In this document: positions 1 to 12,619 of the stretch, piece after piece | How the letters are laid out: every line of letters begins with the position of its first letter | Position numbering within the stretch: position 1 is the stretch's first letter | Assembly (NCBI GenBank): GCA_965649825.1 | Contig: OZ287694.1 | Coordinates: 2,294,001 to 2,358,000 of the forward strand | DNA from: Penicillus capitatus | Lineage: Eukaryota > Chlorophyta | Direction of reading: 5' to 3' | Length of the DNA: 64,000 nt | Position numbers and translations under genes: made by a program | The notes under the pieces: generated by a model | What the model was told of the DNA's origin: nothing | Seen by the model: the letters and a program-made list of their open reading frames with translations, nothing else | The model's database searches: none

Positions 1-20
1 CCCGTTGAGAAGTTCAGTCG

Positions 21-3000
21 TTAGTTGCTCGCATCCTTCTCTGTGTTGCTATCTTGCAGCGTCTTATTCAAATCCGTCATCCTCTGCTCGAGGTTTTCCA
101 TTCTCTCTGTCATCTTGACCAAGAGCTCTTCCGTTATCTGTTTCTGAATGCGCTCTCCCTCTTTCATGCGTCCTTGCCACATCGGCTGCTCTTCCACCGA
201 TGCCTCCTCGGCAGGAACCAGGTAATGAAAATATTTGCCTTCCTTTTCACTGGGCAGACAGAGACAGCTTATGTCTTCGTCAGAGGAGACAGAGGCAGGG
301 CTCACAGATTTCTGTTGATGGCTTTGTACCATGCATCCCATGAGGCGACGATCTTGGCGCGGCACTTGATCCTCCTTTCACTCTCTTCATACATGACGCG
401 CTCGTGGGCATCTCCCAAAATGGAGATGAGCAAATTGAAGAGGACAATTGCGGAGAAGAAAAGAAAGCCGTTGTAGAGAAAAGCTCGCCACAGGGAGAGA
501 AGCGTGTTGTCACCCGGAAGAAACGACTACACGGGCACAGATGATCATACCGACGGATACAGGCAGAGATGACACGTACGTCCGATGCCACATCTCCGAG
601 AATGGAGTAAAACAGTCTTTGCAGAATCAGCTCAGGGGTCCGGAATGCATCCAGTCCGCCTTCGTCGCTGGAGAAGTTGGTCAGCTTAGTCGAGAAGAGC
701 ACGCGGAAGGCCAGCGTGAACCCCGTCATAACCGTCGCAAGCAGCAAGACGAACGGGATGATGCTGCGCAGGACACTGCCGATGAGAGAGACCAAAGGGC
801 CGATGTGCTCGAACGGTAGGAGATAGAAGAGCACCTGAAACGGACCACCGTCACACAGAACCTGCCAGAAGCGGCCTGCTCACGTACCTGGACCCACAGG
901 AAGATCGCCTGGAACGAGATGACGATGGCCGCCATCACGCCGAATGTCCTCGCCACCCAGTAGTTAAGCACCAAAGCCGTCGTAAGAAACAACGAGACCC
1001 ATCTGGTACGCGAAGAGGCTTCGGCGGAATAGGGCGAGTCAGGAGAGCGCACCTGCAGGGCCTGAGGAAGTTCTGCGTGCTTGGCGGCAGGGAAACGAGC
1101 AGACAGAGGTGAAGAGCGACGACGCCGATCGTCTTCTGCCGAGAACCGTCGTCGCCGTCGACGAAGAGGACGAAGACGCTGAAGAGTGCCGTCGCCATCA
1201 GGTGAAAGAAGGTGGCGATCATGAACGGTGTCCGGAAGAACCTCTGCCATTGCCACTGCACCAGAATGCTGACGGTGTCCGATGTAAAGACCGACGGCGA
1301 TAGCTTGGCCGAAATAAGATGCCCCAGAACGCTCTTTTCGTCGCGCAGGACGCAGTCTTCGAGGCAGATGACTTTGGCGACGGCTTCGATTTTGGTGCCC
1401 GTCGGCGACTGCAGATGATCTCTGACGCCTCTGTGTTTCCTTCTCCAGAATTCTTTGGCCTCGTCGTCGCTGGACGCCTGCCACTCGATGGAACGGTTGT
1501 CGGTCACGGCAATAGGCATGCCTTGCGTTGAGCCGTCGAAAAGACTCTGAGAGACCTTGAAACGTCCGTACTCGATGCTGAGCGTCGTGTTCTTGAGGTA
1601 GTCGTCCATAAGACGAGGATATTGCATCAGTAAGTACTCCAGATGTGACTTCTGTACTTTAGCGGTCTCTGTCGCCGTCGAGCAGCGATCTCCAAGTCTC
1701 TCCAGAACGAAGCGCACCATGTCCACGCCTCCGTGCCTGATGGCGTTGCCCAGGATGTCGGAGCCGGCCCAGCTCAGTTTGACGGGTATGCCGCATCGCT
1801 TGGCAGCGAAGTCGAAGAGGAGCTTGGCCGGGCTGAGGTATCCTCGCGTCACGGCGTAGTGGGTGAGCGACCCGCCGCGACCCTCAGCTGTGTTGATGAG
1901 GTTTGCGCCGAACTTGTCGATCAACCTGCGACAAGGCAGGACGCCAAGTCAGAGGTAGCCAAGATACAAGTAAGCAAGAGAACAAGGCGACGTACCTTTG
2001 GGCGATATCGTTTTCCAGCTCGACGTCGAAGAGATTCATCGCGCAAAAGTGCGGCAGAGCTTCTTGCCAAAGGAGTGCCACGCTTGCGACGAAAGCTCTG
2101 GTCTCTGAGAAGCTTCTGCAGTCGACGAGGGTGGGGGATTGAGCGAGACACCGCTCCGACTTGAAGCTCGTCGGCCTGGGGAGGACAGCTGCGAAGCGTT
2201 TGATTTCGTAACTTTGAGGAACTGCGCGTCACCAGTCAGGGAAGTCCAAGAGACAGAGGAAAGCTCACCGCCGATGTCGTAGACCACAAGACTGTCCACG
2301 TCTTCTCTTGTCGCGCTGACGATAGCCCTCGTACGGGAGCGGTTCATCCACACGATGTTACCAAGGTTGCACAGAGTCGTGTGTCGGGCCACTTTGTTGA
2401 TGGCGGCGGCAGTGGTCCGACTGCGGGCGTCGAGGGGAATGGACAGCGGCTTGCCGGCTACGGAGTCCCAGCCGATCGTCATCGTCTTGTCGTCTTCTGA
2501 GATGTGGATGAAAGCGTCGCGCAGGAAGTGATCCACAAAGTTGTGGACGCCCGTTTCGCAGGCGAAGCTTCCTCTCATCCACGTGCGTACGCCTCTCTCT
2601 AGCGACAGCACCAAAAACTTTCCGTTGTGGTAGACGACCAGCGCCTTGGATCCGTCTGCCGTCAGCTTCATCACACTGAGAAACGTCCCCTCCCTTTTAG
2701 AGAGCTCGCTGACGTGCGACGTGCTCCCGTCGTCGACGTTCACCTTGACGACGAAGACGTTCTCTGCTTGTGGGTTCAGGTAGGTGAACTCGCGACAGTC
2801 TCCGCGCTTCGTGAACATTCCGACCCTGTCGCCATAGGAATCCAACAACACGAGGCCGGGAACGTCCAAGCTCCTCGTCATTATCAGCGTGCCGACGCCT
2901 CGGACATCTTTCTCCCAGCTGAAGATCTCGATGCGGACGGTGCCTCCGTCGGTGACGAAGGCTACGAGAGATCTGTCCGGAGAGACGATCACGTCCACAA

Positions 3001-4931
3001 AGTGCGCGTCAGCTTGGAACTCGATCTTGTCCCGGACGGCAGCGAAGAGACCGTCCGCAAGCATGGTCTTCACTCTGCTTCCGAGACAAACTCGCAGCGA
3101 CAGAGCCTCCGAGAGCATCTTGCCGAGCTTCCTTCGGTCGTACTGAGCGTAGAACTTGAGGACAGCGTAAGCGTCCGGCGAGATGACCTCCCGGATCGCC
3201 GAGTCGACGATGTCGTCGTGCTGGTTCAGCACGAAGACTTTCATTCTCTTGCCGTCCTCCAGCACAAGGTATCGACCAGTGGAGTCAAACTTCGAGCGCA
3301 GCGGCTCGAAGTCATCGTCGTCGTTCCAGTCAACCTCCAGCACCGGGTATCCGTCCTTGACCGAGTAGACCGTTCCTTTCTTATGGTCGTGTTTGGACAG
3401 GTAGATCCACCTCTGGTTGGGCGACAGGACGAACGGGCTTTGATTGCCCAGTGTCTTCACGAGCTGTTTCGGCGACTCGAGCTCGTGGACGAAGGACTCG
3501 CCGAAGTCCAGTCGGAAGCAGATGGTCTCCGTCTTCAGGTCCATGACAACTATCTTCGCCGTCTCGGACCAGTTCACCTGGCAGAGCATCAGCAGCGAGG
3601 CGGTCGGCAGCTGAGTCGGACGGCGTGAACTGCTGTTCTGGTCGAGGAGAAGTCGCGCCTGGAGCAGAACTCTGTCGCCCGGCAGCTTGTACGTCAGTCG
3701 CGGCAGTCGAGAAGTAAACTCGTGACTGCTCTCCTTCCGCCACAGCCTTGAGATGGTCAGCTTGACTTCCCTGCCGAAGTCTTCAGTCTCGTAGATGTAG
3801 ATCATCTTCGGGTCGACCGAATCATCTGACGTGCAACCGTCCCACGTCACGATAAACTTTCCGTCGTCTGAAAACGTCGCGTCACTGCCCTTTAGACGAT
3901 CCGGCCACTTCATCTCCTCTGTCGCCTGATAGTTCGACAACAGATGCACACTGGTGCAGTCGCTTGAGTCGGCGTTCGAGCTTCCGACAATCAACATATT
4001 TCCACGCTTCGGGCGAATACAGCAGAGCCTGAACCTCTCAGCGAAGTCTCTCGAAATCCAATCCGTCGTTATGCCGTCGCGTTCGGCGAGAAGCGGAACG
4101 ATCTCTTCTGACCATCTCTCTTCGTGCATCGACCCTCTCGTCAGTTCCACCAGCGACACGGATCGATACGCGGCAATCAATCCGTCGCCGTCGTTGTCCG
4201 TCGAAGGCGCCACTCGGTCTTCTTTCACATCGACGTTCTCCAGGTAACTCGACTGCCGTATCACCGAACCCACGGCGGTTGGCGTCTGTATCTTGTAGTT
4301 GGTAAAACTGTCGTCCGAGAACATGGCAGTGAAGTGCGAAGGGTAATCGTTGTCGAAGCGGACGTTCAGTACAGACTTCCTCTTGCTGTGCTTCAGACGA
4401 CATTCCTCCGTAAAATCCACCGTCCTCCACACGCTGACAGCGACATTCTCCGTTACAGCGAAGTCGCTGACGAAATCGACCGTCCTTACCGAAAGTATCC
4501 ATTGTCGTACGTCAGCAGACGCGTACTGTTGCCTGAGAAGGTATAGCAGAGGTCAGATGCGCCAATGCGGATGGCCGGTCCGATGTCGAAAGACAAGAGA
4601 CCCTGTCGAACGACGCCGTTCTTCATGAAGCCCCCTCTCGCGGCATCGCTGCCGCCACCTGCACTCACAGCACGTTTCCTCCTCTGTGCCGCGGCAGTAC
4701 GTCCGTCCTTCGTTCCGCGACGGAAACGCGCCGAACGACCGACGCTCGTTGAGCGCGCGGTCCAGTGCCTTCTCCGTTGTGCGGCTCACCAGCGGAAAAG
4801 GTCGATTCCCACGAGGACGACGGAGTCAAGTGGCCGGCGGTCGTGAAGGCGAGGGAGTCTCTGTACACCAGCGGCGAAGGGCGACTCTGGCCTTCGTCGT
4901 CGCTCGACGAGTGGCTGCTCACGCGCTGCAT
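21..4931 (-). CDS. WD40-ankyrin-TRP-like cation channel, multi-exon
   Basis: Large membrane channel with a cytosolic sensor region. The 2036-4432 part is a beta-propeller-like (WD40-type) region of about 800 residues. It is followed by ankyrin-like helices (about 1400-1920) and six hydrophobic segments between about 1200 and 360. The pore loop reads LFYSILGD and the last helix VLFNLLISILGD, as in TRP channels, and the C-terminus is a coiled coil. Introns that restore the frame include 268-305 (38 nt, GT-AG), one inside the pore loop near 500-555, one before the fourth hydrophobic segment near 1020-1070, and a longer one near 4670-4800. I chose the ATG at 4931; a TATA-like GATAAATA lies just upstream. 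Domain order is read from sequence; ion selectivity and ligand cannot be told. A fused propeller on a TRP-type channel is unusual. The first ~80 residues depend on the uncertain 131-nt intron. Confidence 0.8.
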
Positions 4932-5383
4932 TCTGTTGTCGGGGTATTTATCGTCTTCTACACTAAAACGGGTTCGCTGGTCTAAAAACACGCGACCACG
5001 GAATCGAGCAGTACTTGTCCGGACTCAATGTTCCGCTGCATTTATCCTGCCGACGAAGCGTACCGCTGTATCTCCTTCGGCATTACGTTGGATTCCCGAA
5101 GCGAACGCCGCCGTCGAAACGCCTCGCAATGCGCTCGCCCGTTCGCGGTGCGCGCCAAAAACGACGCTTCGCTTTCGACGCGATGCCTGAACCCTCGCCA
5201 TGAGACTTACACACCGTAGTTGCCTGCATCCTGTACAGACATCGACGTCACATCGCAAAAACTAAGGGGCAAAGCACCCGTGTCATTCGACCATCGGCCA
5301 GGACACCACGAGAGGTTGGTCCACGGTGTCTGTCGTGCAGCTAGATGATGTGACGTGGACATCTGACATCGCTCTCCTGCGCC

Positions 5384-6595
5384 ATGAACTTCGCAGCGGC
5401 GGCCAAGCGCGACAACACGCCTAAGGAGCTGAAGTCCGTTCAGCTGACGGGCCTCGCCGCGGTCAAAATTCAGAAGCACTGCAACGACAGTCTGCCCAGT
5501 CTCGTCACCGGACAGCTTCTCGGTCTCGACGTGGGCACGACGCTCGAAGTCACCGACTGCTTTCCCTTTCCCGTACACCAGTCCAAGCCAGCCCACTGCC
5601 CGACCGTCGTTTCCGCAGAGCATTGGGGCGGAGGATGAGAGCGGCGCGCCGGAAACGGCCAATTACCAGCTCGAGATGATGCGTTGTTTGCGGGAGGTGA
5701 ACGTGGACAACAACACCGTCGGATGGTAGGCGCTGCGAAGCTGCCTGCAAATCCATCACCTTCGCCTGTCTGCCTGTTAGGTACCAGTCCACGAACTTCG
5801 GCTCCTTTGAGACCATCGAGCTGCTGGACACCTTCGTCAACTACCACGAATCCATCCGCCGATGCGTCTGCGTCGTCTACGATCCACAGGCCGCCAGATC
5901 TGGACAGCTGGGTACCCAGTGGCGCACCCACGGTCGATCAAAAGGATCTATCTCGTTTGTGTGACAGGACTGAGGGCCATTCGACTGCGCGAGGCCTTCA
6001 TTGAGATGTACAAATCGACGGAGCATCTGACGGCCGAGAAGCTGAAGATGCAAGGACTGACGTGGAACTCGATCTTCGTCGAGATTCCCATCTGCGTTCA
6101 GAACTCCACCCTCGTCCAGTCGTTCATGCTGGGCCTCGATCGCTCGGGGGCCATGAAGCGCGATGACCTCAATCGCCTCAACCTGGATGTCACGCACTTC
6201 ATCGACCAGTCGCTGTCGTTCCTCGGCGAATGCGTCGACGACCTCATGCAGGAGCAGAAGAAGGTGCCTTCTGCCGATCGGACGGCCGGAGTGTGGGATC
6301 CGGGTCCTGTCTGTAGATGACCGCCTATCACAAGAGCGTGGTCAAACAGCAGCAGCAGTATCAGCAGTGGCTTCAGCAGAGACGCGCGGAGAATGCACAG
6401 CGACGGGCTGCGGGCGAGGATCCGCTTCCGGAAGAGGATCCCAATCTCTTCAAGCAACTGGTGGAACCGAGTCCAATCGATGCCTGTCTCATCACGCATC
6501 AAATGAGCAACTACGCGGACCAGGTTTGCGAGGCGACGGGGCTGAACATGGAGAAGCTCCATCTGTCCGACGGCCTCCAGAAGACGAAGATCTAA
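5384..6595 (+). CDS. EIF3H: Translation initiation factor eIF3 subunit H (MPN domain)
   Basis: Non-catalytic MPN-domain subunit of the cytosolic eIF3 complex that binds the 40S ribosome during initiation. Exon 1 starts at the ATG at 5384 and opens with the MPN strand VQLTGLAAVKIQKHC and GQLLGLDVG. Later exons give NYQLEMMRCLREVNVDNN, then TNFGSFETIELLDTFVNYHE. The C-terminal segment carries SPIDACLITHQMSNYADQV, the short helix typical of eIF3h. Introns are about 45-60 nt; the last runs from GTGCCTTCTGCC to CTGTCTGTAG (about 6265-6316). The JAMM zinc ligands of active MPN+ proteases are not seen, as expected for eIF3h. Predicted length about 340 residues, normal for the family. It is divergently arranged with the channel gene across about 450 bases, and a GATGTGAC octamer sits at 5347-5354 just before the start, probably in a 5'-UTR intron. 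Confidence 0.88.
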
Positions 6596-6748
6596 CACGG
6601 GTAATATTAAACAAACAAGCGTACATACAACCACAGAGAGCAAGCAGCTACACGACAGAGACCGAGAATGCACAAGAATAAGTGACAGCGACGTGACTGT
6701 CGAAGAGAGAGAAGCACGGAATGTCGGAACGCAAGTAATTCCGTGCGG

Positions 6749-8221
6749 CTACTCCATTTCTAGGAAGTTAAGATAACGCTTCTGAGTACACGGACCTCCT
6801 GTAAAGCGTCGTGCGATGAAAAGAGTGAAAAGTGTGACCGTCGTACCTTTGACGGGGTCGAACTCGACTTGATAGAAAGAGCCCTTCTGGTTGAGGACGT
6901 AGACAGAGTTGGGAGACTGGCCAAAGGCAACGACCGACCAGCAGTCCTCCGGGACGCGAAACTGGGCGAGAGACCACTCCGATTGGAAGTAGTTTGGCAG
7001 AGGGACGATTCCCTGCAACGGCAACGTCACATCACGCGCGATCGCTTATGGACAGCTTCCTCACTCGGACGTACGACAGCATCGAGGACATCGTCTGCGT
7101 GACAGCGTGATTGTTGGGCGCCTCTTCCTCGTCGCTCCGCTGATGGGACGTCGTGAAACAGCGCAGCGGGAAGATGTGCACCGTCCCTGTGTGTGACATG
7201 AGAGTGAGATCGGAGGCAACGCATGCGAGGCTGTGCCTCTGTCGCTGGAGACGGCCAGGTAGTCGCAGCTCCTCGATATGGCGATGCTAAAGATGATGGC
7301 GGTGTCCAGCCCCCGTCGGACTTCTTGGAGAATGTTCGTCGTCGCGGTGTTCCACACGCGAATTAGCGTTCCCCGTTCGGAAGCGGTGGCCAGGATGCGT
7401 CCGTCCAACGAGAGCTCCAGACAGGAGACCGCCGAATCGTGCGCACTGATGAACCGCGTTGCCGCCCGATCGTACAGCTCCACGCGCACCTGCACACGAT
7501 CTCATCTTTTCTGGCGCTTTTCCAACGTCTTGGTCACTTTTCCGGATTGAAGACCGGGACAGGCCAGGACGGTGGCATCTGGGTGACACGACAAGGCGAC
7601 GAGACCTGGGGAAGAGTGACGGTGCGGGCACGAGCGAGAGCGTGTGACCTCGGCTGTTGGGTGCCGTCTCGATGGTGTGCAGAAGATTCAGATCGGCGAA
7701 GTTGTAGACAGAGACTTTGGACTCTTGACAGACGACGATTCGATCTCGGCGTAGTCGCACGGAGCGCACCTTCAGACGTCACATCCCGCTGGGATCACTC
7801 GCAGCTCTGGGAGTGCACTCCGACGCACCTGGGTTCTGAAGCTCAATTCCGCAATGCACTTCCTCTGGTCGTCATCCCAAATCATCACCTGTCGCCTCAG
7901 AGAGTGAGAAGGAGTGAGAAACTGGATGTTGGTACGTTCGTGGGCGGAAAACGAGGCGTCACGCCCCCTCCCGAGAGTGCAAGGATGTTGCAGCGAAACA
8001 GCATCTGGACGAGGCCGACGCCGCCCGTCTCAAAGTCGCGGCGAAACTACACAGTATGATGTGACGTGTCCTCGAAGGCCACAGCCGGGCAGCACCAGTC
8101 TCTTGAAAGGTTCGCAGGAGAAGATTCGGAAGCCGCCGTTCGTGCCGCAGGCGAAGCACGAGGCATCTTGATTGAAGCCAAAGTCGAGTAGGGTGTCGTC
8201 GACGTCCTGAAACGCCTCCAT
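6749..8221 (-). CDS. ATG18: PROPPIN autophagy protein Atg18/WIPI (WDR45-like)
   Basis: Seven-bladed propeller that binds PI3P/PI(3,5)P2 on autophagosomal and endosomal membranes. Exon 1 from the ATG at 8221 carries [20 protein letters not shown]. After an intron ending in TGTGTAG comes [20 protein letters not shown], then LALSGGG, a near-perfect match to the WIPI4/WIPI3 N-terminus. Blade 5 holds the lipid-binding arginines as EVRRG (canonical FRRG/LRRG), followed by [20 protein letters not shown]. The last exon ends YLNFLEME and stops at 6749-6751. At least five introns of about 40-55 nt are needed, some GT-AG with GTCACATC inside. The FRRG phenylalanine is replaced by valine, a tolerated change since the arginines contact phosphate. 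An alternative upstream in-frame start lies at 8266. Its 3' end faces eIF3h with about 150 bases between. Confidence 0.9.
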
Positions 8222-8332
8222 TACGAGAACGACGCGCTGGCGACGCGGGTCGCTCGAACGTGGCAACGAGAATATCCGACGACGATGTGACTGTTCACAT
8301 CATTCATTGTACGAATCGACAATGACGGCACC

Positions 8333-10485
8333 TCACAGCCGCTTTTCGCTGGAGAGTCCGCTCAGCAGCTTCCCTTGACGATCAACAACGTAATGGTTAG
8401 GCAATGGAATGCAGAGGTTGGCACAGAGCTCGGGGAGATGCACCACGTTGCCTCCCTAAAGGGCACAGAATGGGAACAGGGAACGAGGAGCGAGATGATC
8501 GGACAGCGACATGGAAGTGCGACGTGAAGGCGTAGATCTACAGAGCCACGATGTGACAGAAGAGAGAAGAATGCGTGAGACTCTGCCTTGAGCGAAGTCT
8601 GGGCGTCGGGCGGCAGCTGTCGGTAGCGTTGCATGATGGCACTCCCCGCGAAGTTCCCCTTCGCCTTCTCGCAATCATCCCAGATCTAGAGAAGACCGTC
8701 TCCGTCTAGATCTCGCACTTTACGGAGAGACCATCAGGCGAAATTGTGCGAGATTCAATTCGCCTCTGTGCAACATGCTCTCGATCATGCCGGGAGTGGC
8801 GATGACGACGTTTGCTCTGAGAGGGATGGACACGCCACGGCTGCGCTTCTCCTGCGATCCCCCTTTGCCCACGAGCAGTTCTGTCCTCAAACGGTCCAGA
8901 TTGAAACGACACTGGACGATTCCGAGCACGGTGACGAGTTCCGTGGCCTGCTCTCTGGTCGAGGTCACGATCACGGCCGTTGTCGGCTCAACATCCAGGA
9001 GCAACCTGGAAATCGACGCCTCGTCGAGAAAAGAGTGAGAAACAGTGTCCCGCAGACTTGATCATCTCGAAGTAGGTGGCGACCTTCTCTGTCCTCGGCA
9101 GTCGAAACAGCCAGTTCTCGCCGTTTGTGATCTTTTCGAGGATGGTCTCCTGATGTGGCGTCTCGATGAGGGAACGCCGCTGCTGCAGATCGCGCAGAAG
9201 CTGCCCAGGAGGCGAGGGAGGCGGTAGCGAAGCCGCACGAAATGCATCTTTCACTTTCTGGAGGCCGAATCTCTCGACCATCCGTCTCAACGAACTCTCG
9301 GCGTTTTCAGCAGAGAAGAGCACAGAAATGGCCTTCTTCCGCTCGCTTTCTTCGCACGACAGCTTTGCAGCATCTCTCTTGCGCATCTCGAAGAACGGAT
9401 TCGCCGGCGCTGTCTTCTTCGGCACCGACTGAGGCAAAGGACGAAACGCGGTGCCTGATGGTTCGAGTCCCGCCCGCCGAGCCTCGTGCAGATTTGGAGG
9501 GAGCACTGGATGGCTGGGACGCTGCCTGAACGACGGCACGGAGCTGCCAGAGCTGTTCCTCGAAGAGCGAGATGCCACATGAAACGATCGTGGCGGCGGC
9601 AGGTCTGCGATCTCGTGGAAACGCACTTGATACACCGCACGTGATCGATCCACACAGAAGACGGTGGATCCCTCGGCACCGGTCACGCTCGTCTCACTCC
9701 TTGAATAAATCAGACCTGCAAAGGGGGTGAGGAGGCGGCCAGAATGAGGGCGAGCACCTTTGACGTTGAGTTTTCGGGGCGCGGCAGTGCAGAACCCGTT
9801 CTCGGTAGAGCGCCGGACGACGACATGACCGTCGATCTCGTCGTGAACGCCGCGGATCTGCACCACATGGTCGCAGGGAGGAGGCGTGGACGACGGCTTC
9901 ATGTCGAAGACGATGTCAGATCCCAGCTGCTGAACGCGCGTGATGGCAAAGGACGACCTGGCCGTCGTCACCGGGACAATTCTCCTCGCACGTGCAATGC
10001 GGTACTAACCCAGACACGTGACCTCACGTCACATCATTTAATGTGTGACATCTCTGTACCTTGGCAACGGCGCTGCGACCGAGCTGGCGCGTGACGTTTG
10101 TTCTGTTTTGACAGATACGCGCCGCGACGTCGACCACAGGCGGCAGCCAGGCAGACGGCCCGAGATACTGCTCTCGTACCGTCGGGTCGACCAGTACGTT
10201 TCGCAACGCCGGTACGCCGTCGGGATGCGTCTGCTCGACGAAGACGAGCCCGCATCTCTCGCGATTCCACTCACGAAGGCGGTGCAGCGTATCCGTCACA
10301 ATCACCAGCTTCTCGTTGACGTCCTGCCCCGTCGAGCGATAAGCGTAGACGGGACCCCGCGGCCCGTCGTCCTCCCAGTCAGTCGACGGACAGAGCGTCT
10401 CGGCGCCGGACATCAACAGCGCCTCGAACTCGGCCGGCGTCAGCCATCGCTTGTCAACTGCTTGACGATTCGGCAGCGACGCCAT
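8333..10485 (-). CDS. Dicer/RIG-I-type SF2 helicase domain with degenerate ATPase motifs
   Basis: Protein of about 520 residues from the ATG at 10485 to the stop at 8333-8335. The N-terminal ~300 residues are not recognised. The C-terminal third follows the order of the first RecA domain of Dicer-like helicases: HQETILEKITNGENW (Q-motif position), a Walker A position reading RLPRTEKVAT instead of GTGSGKT, VIVTSTREQATELV (motif Ia), ANVVIATPGMIE (motif Ib), and IWDDCEKAKGN where DECH would be (motif II). A motif III-like AFTSHF is followed about 35 residues later by the stop. There is no second RecA domain, PAZ or RNase III. Two introns near the end are needed; one (about 8530-8580) appears GC-AG. 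I infer an ATPase-dead helicase-like protein, perhaps an RNA- or protein-binding relic. Family assignment rests on motif order and is moderate. Confidence 0.6.
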
Positions 10486-10519
10486 GGGGACGAATGACAG
10501 CGACAAGCGGAGGGCGTGA

Positions 10520-11431
10520 TTACAGATGTGACTTGTGTCTGGCCTTCTGGGCCATGCGACGTCTCTTGCCCACACGACCACTCGAAAACGCCCGCATGTC
10601 GCCGGAACTCTCGGCGGTGTTGCCCTTCCCTCTGCGGGCCGGACCGAATCCACCGCTCCGTCCGTACTTGGCATCCTTGTACATGCGCTTTTTCGACTTC
10701 ACCGCAGGCAGCGTCTTCGCCTTCTTCCGCCTCGGCGTCGCTTCGGCACGGTGCACTTCATCCAGTGCGTGATCCCAGTCGAACTCCTGTCCGAAGCCCA
10801 TGCGCTGGCGTTGCGTGCGCAGCTGCTCCACTCGGCGCGTTTTCTCCTTCTTGGTCGTCTGCTTCTCTCGCTGCTTCGCCGCCTGGACCTGCTTGGCGAA
10901 GCGTCGAGCATCGCGCGCCTTTCGTCGCTGATCGGCCAGGGCAATGCGTTTCTGTTCGTACTGCAGCTGATCTTTGATCCGAGCCATGTGCCGATCACTC
11001 TTGACCATCTCGGCGTAGTAGTCTTCCGGACGCAGCCATGAAACACCTTCACGCTCCAGCTCCTTAATCCCGCACTTAGCGGCGGACAACGCCTGCGATG
11101 CAAAAGAGTGAGAAGACGGGAGAGACGCGAAAGCGTCAGTCACACTTGCTGATAGAAACGCAGTTCGCGTTGGAGGTCGTCGTCGACGTCCTGCACGTCG
11201 ACCGGCTCCGCGCTCGTCACCTCCAGCGTCGCCCCGAACCCACCGTCGCTTGTCCATGCAAACTCCGCCAATTTCTCCTCCAGTCCTTCAGCGTCGTTGA
11301 CGAACGACTCGGGCGCGTTCGGCGCTTCCCTCTCCTGCACCGGTCCACTCGGCGATGCGTTGTTTTGGCATCGGGCGTACGATCTCGAAAACCGCGTCCT
11401 CTTCGTCGCTCGAGTCGAGGTACGTCGCCAT
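10520..11431 (-). CDS. EBP2: rRNA-processing protein EBP2 (EBNA1BP2 homologue)
   Basis: Nucleolar factor needed for 27S pre-rRNA processing and 60S subunit assembly. The ATG at 11431 opens an acidic exon (MATYLDSSDEEDAVFEI). An intron of about 46 nt (GTACGCCC to GTGCAG) leads into EREAPNAPESFVNDAEG. A second intron (about 11100-11152) joins FYQQ to ALSAAKCGIKELEREGVSW. The EBP2 core RPEDYYAEMVKSDRHMARI is followed by a long basic coiled coil. The C-terminus has KYGRSGGFGPARRGKGNTAE, the family's KYGFGG...KKNT.ES signature, and ends in an Arg/Lys-rich tail. Predicted length is about 270 residues, typical. It lies head-to-head with the proteasome gene only 59 bases away, so the two probably share a bidirectional promoter. 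Confidence 0.88.
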
Positions 11432-11490
11432 GGCGGCACGAGGCTTTGTGTTGTACGACAGAGACGTAAGGCAGACGGCTTCGAGCGACC

Positions 11491-12408
11491 ATGGCTGCGC
11501 GCCGCTACGACTCACGCACGACGATCTTCAGCCCGGAGGGGCGTCTCTACCAGGTCGAGTACGCCATGGAGGCCATATCCAATGCCGGCGCCGCGATCGG
11601 CGTCCTCGCGACGAACGGCATCGTCCTCGCTTCGGAGAAGAAAATATCGTCCAAGGTCGAAACGCCGCCCGCGTCTCACACCTCAGAATTTGTGTGACCT
11701 CTGGAGCTAGCTGCTCGACACGACGGCGGTCGGGGTTCGGCGCGAGAAGATGTATCAGTTGGACGACCACATCGCCTGTGCGGTGGCCGGGATCACGGCC
11801 GATGCCAACATCATCACCAACCAATGCCGCATCGCCGCACAGCGCTACCTCTACGCCTACCAGGAGCCGATGCCGATCGAACAGCTCGTCCGAACCATCT
11901 GCGACACCAAACAGGCCTACACGCAATTCGGCGGACAGCGTCCCTTTGGCGTTTCCATCCTCTACGCCGGCTGGTACTCTCCTCTGGACACATGGCTGTG
12001 CGATGTGACGTTTGGTGTGCGAGGGATGATGTGTACGGGTATCAGATGTACGTCAGCGACCCTTCGGGAAACTACAGTGGGTGGAAGGCAACGGCCATCG
12101 GCGCCAATCACCAGGCCGCGACGAACATCCTGAAACAGGACTACAAGGACAAGATGACGCTGGACGAGGCCGTCGCTCTGGCCATTCGCGTCCTCAGCAA
12201 GAGCATGGACTCCTCTCTGTCGCCCGAGAAAGTGGAGATGTGCACGCTGGCTCGCAACGACGATACCGGCAAGGTCACGCGCACAGTCTCGCACTTTCTC
12301 CAGTAACGACGGCGCTCATGTCTCCAGATCGTCTACAAGGTTTACGAGGCAGATGAACTCATGCCTTTGCTCGAGGCGGCCAACAAAGAGAAGGAAGACA
12401 CCTCATAA
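11491..12408 (+). CDS. PSMA4: 20S proteasome alpha subunit, PSMA4 type
   Basis: Alpha-ring subunit of the 20S proteasome. Exons 11491-11655, 11711-11973, 12024-12273 and 12328-12408 join in frame, with introns of 55, 50 and 54 nt, all GT-AG. The N-terminus [20 protein letters not shown] is the proteasome alpha signature that gates the axial pore. Later segments ([49 protein letters not shown]) match alpha-3/PSMA4. The C-terminus is short and Glu/Lys-rich ([20 protein letters not shown]). Introns 1 and 2 each contain TGTGAC (11693-11698 and 12004-12009). Predicted length about 252 residues, normal. This gene gave me the clearest calibration of splice sites in the window. Confidence 0.95.
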
Positions 12409-12619
12409 GCAAAGCGATTGCACCACATTTGCATTGACATTAACACTTGATCTTTTCTACGTATCTCCTTTGTTGCTCTCCTGAGGTTACATCGATGTTG
12501 CGCCCGAATTCCAAAAGTGTGCCAGACAATTGAAACTATAGTGTTGAGCTTATACACTTTCACGAAAGAATCCAAATGAGACTCCCAAATCTTCATAGAA
12601 GACCTTTCTTGAGCATTGA

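Noticed and set aside
2627-3628. Long plus-strand open frame of 333 codons
   Set aside because: It is the antisense shadow of the propeller exon of the channel gene, which has matching flanking exons; the plus frame has no family resemblance.
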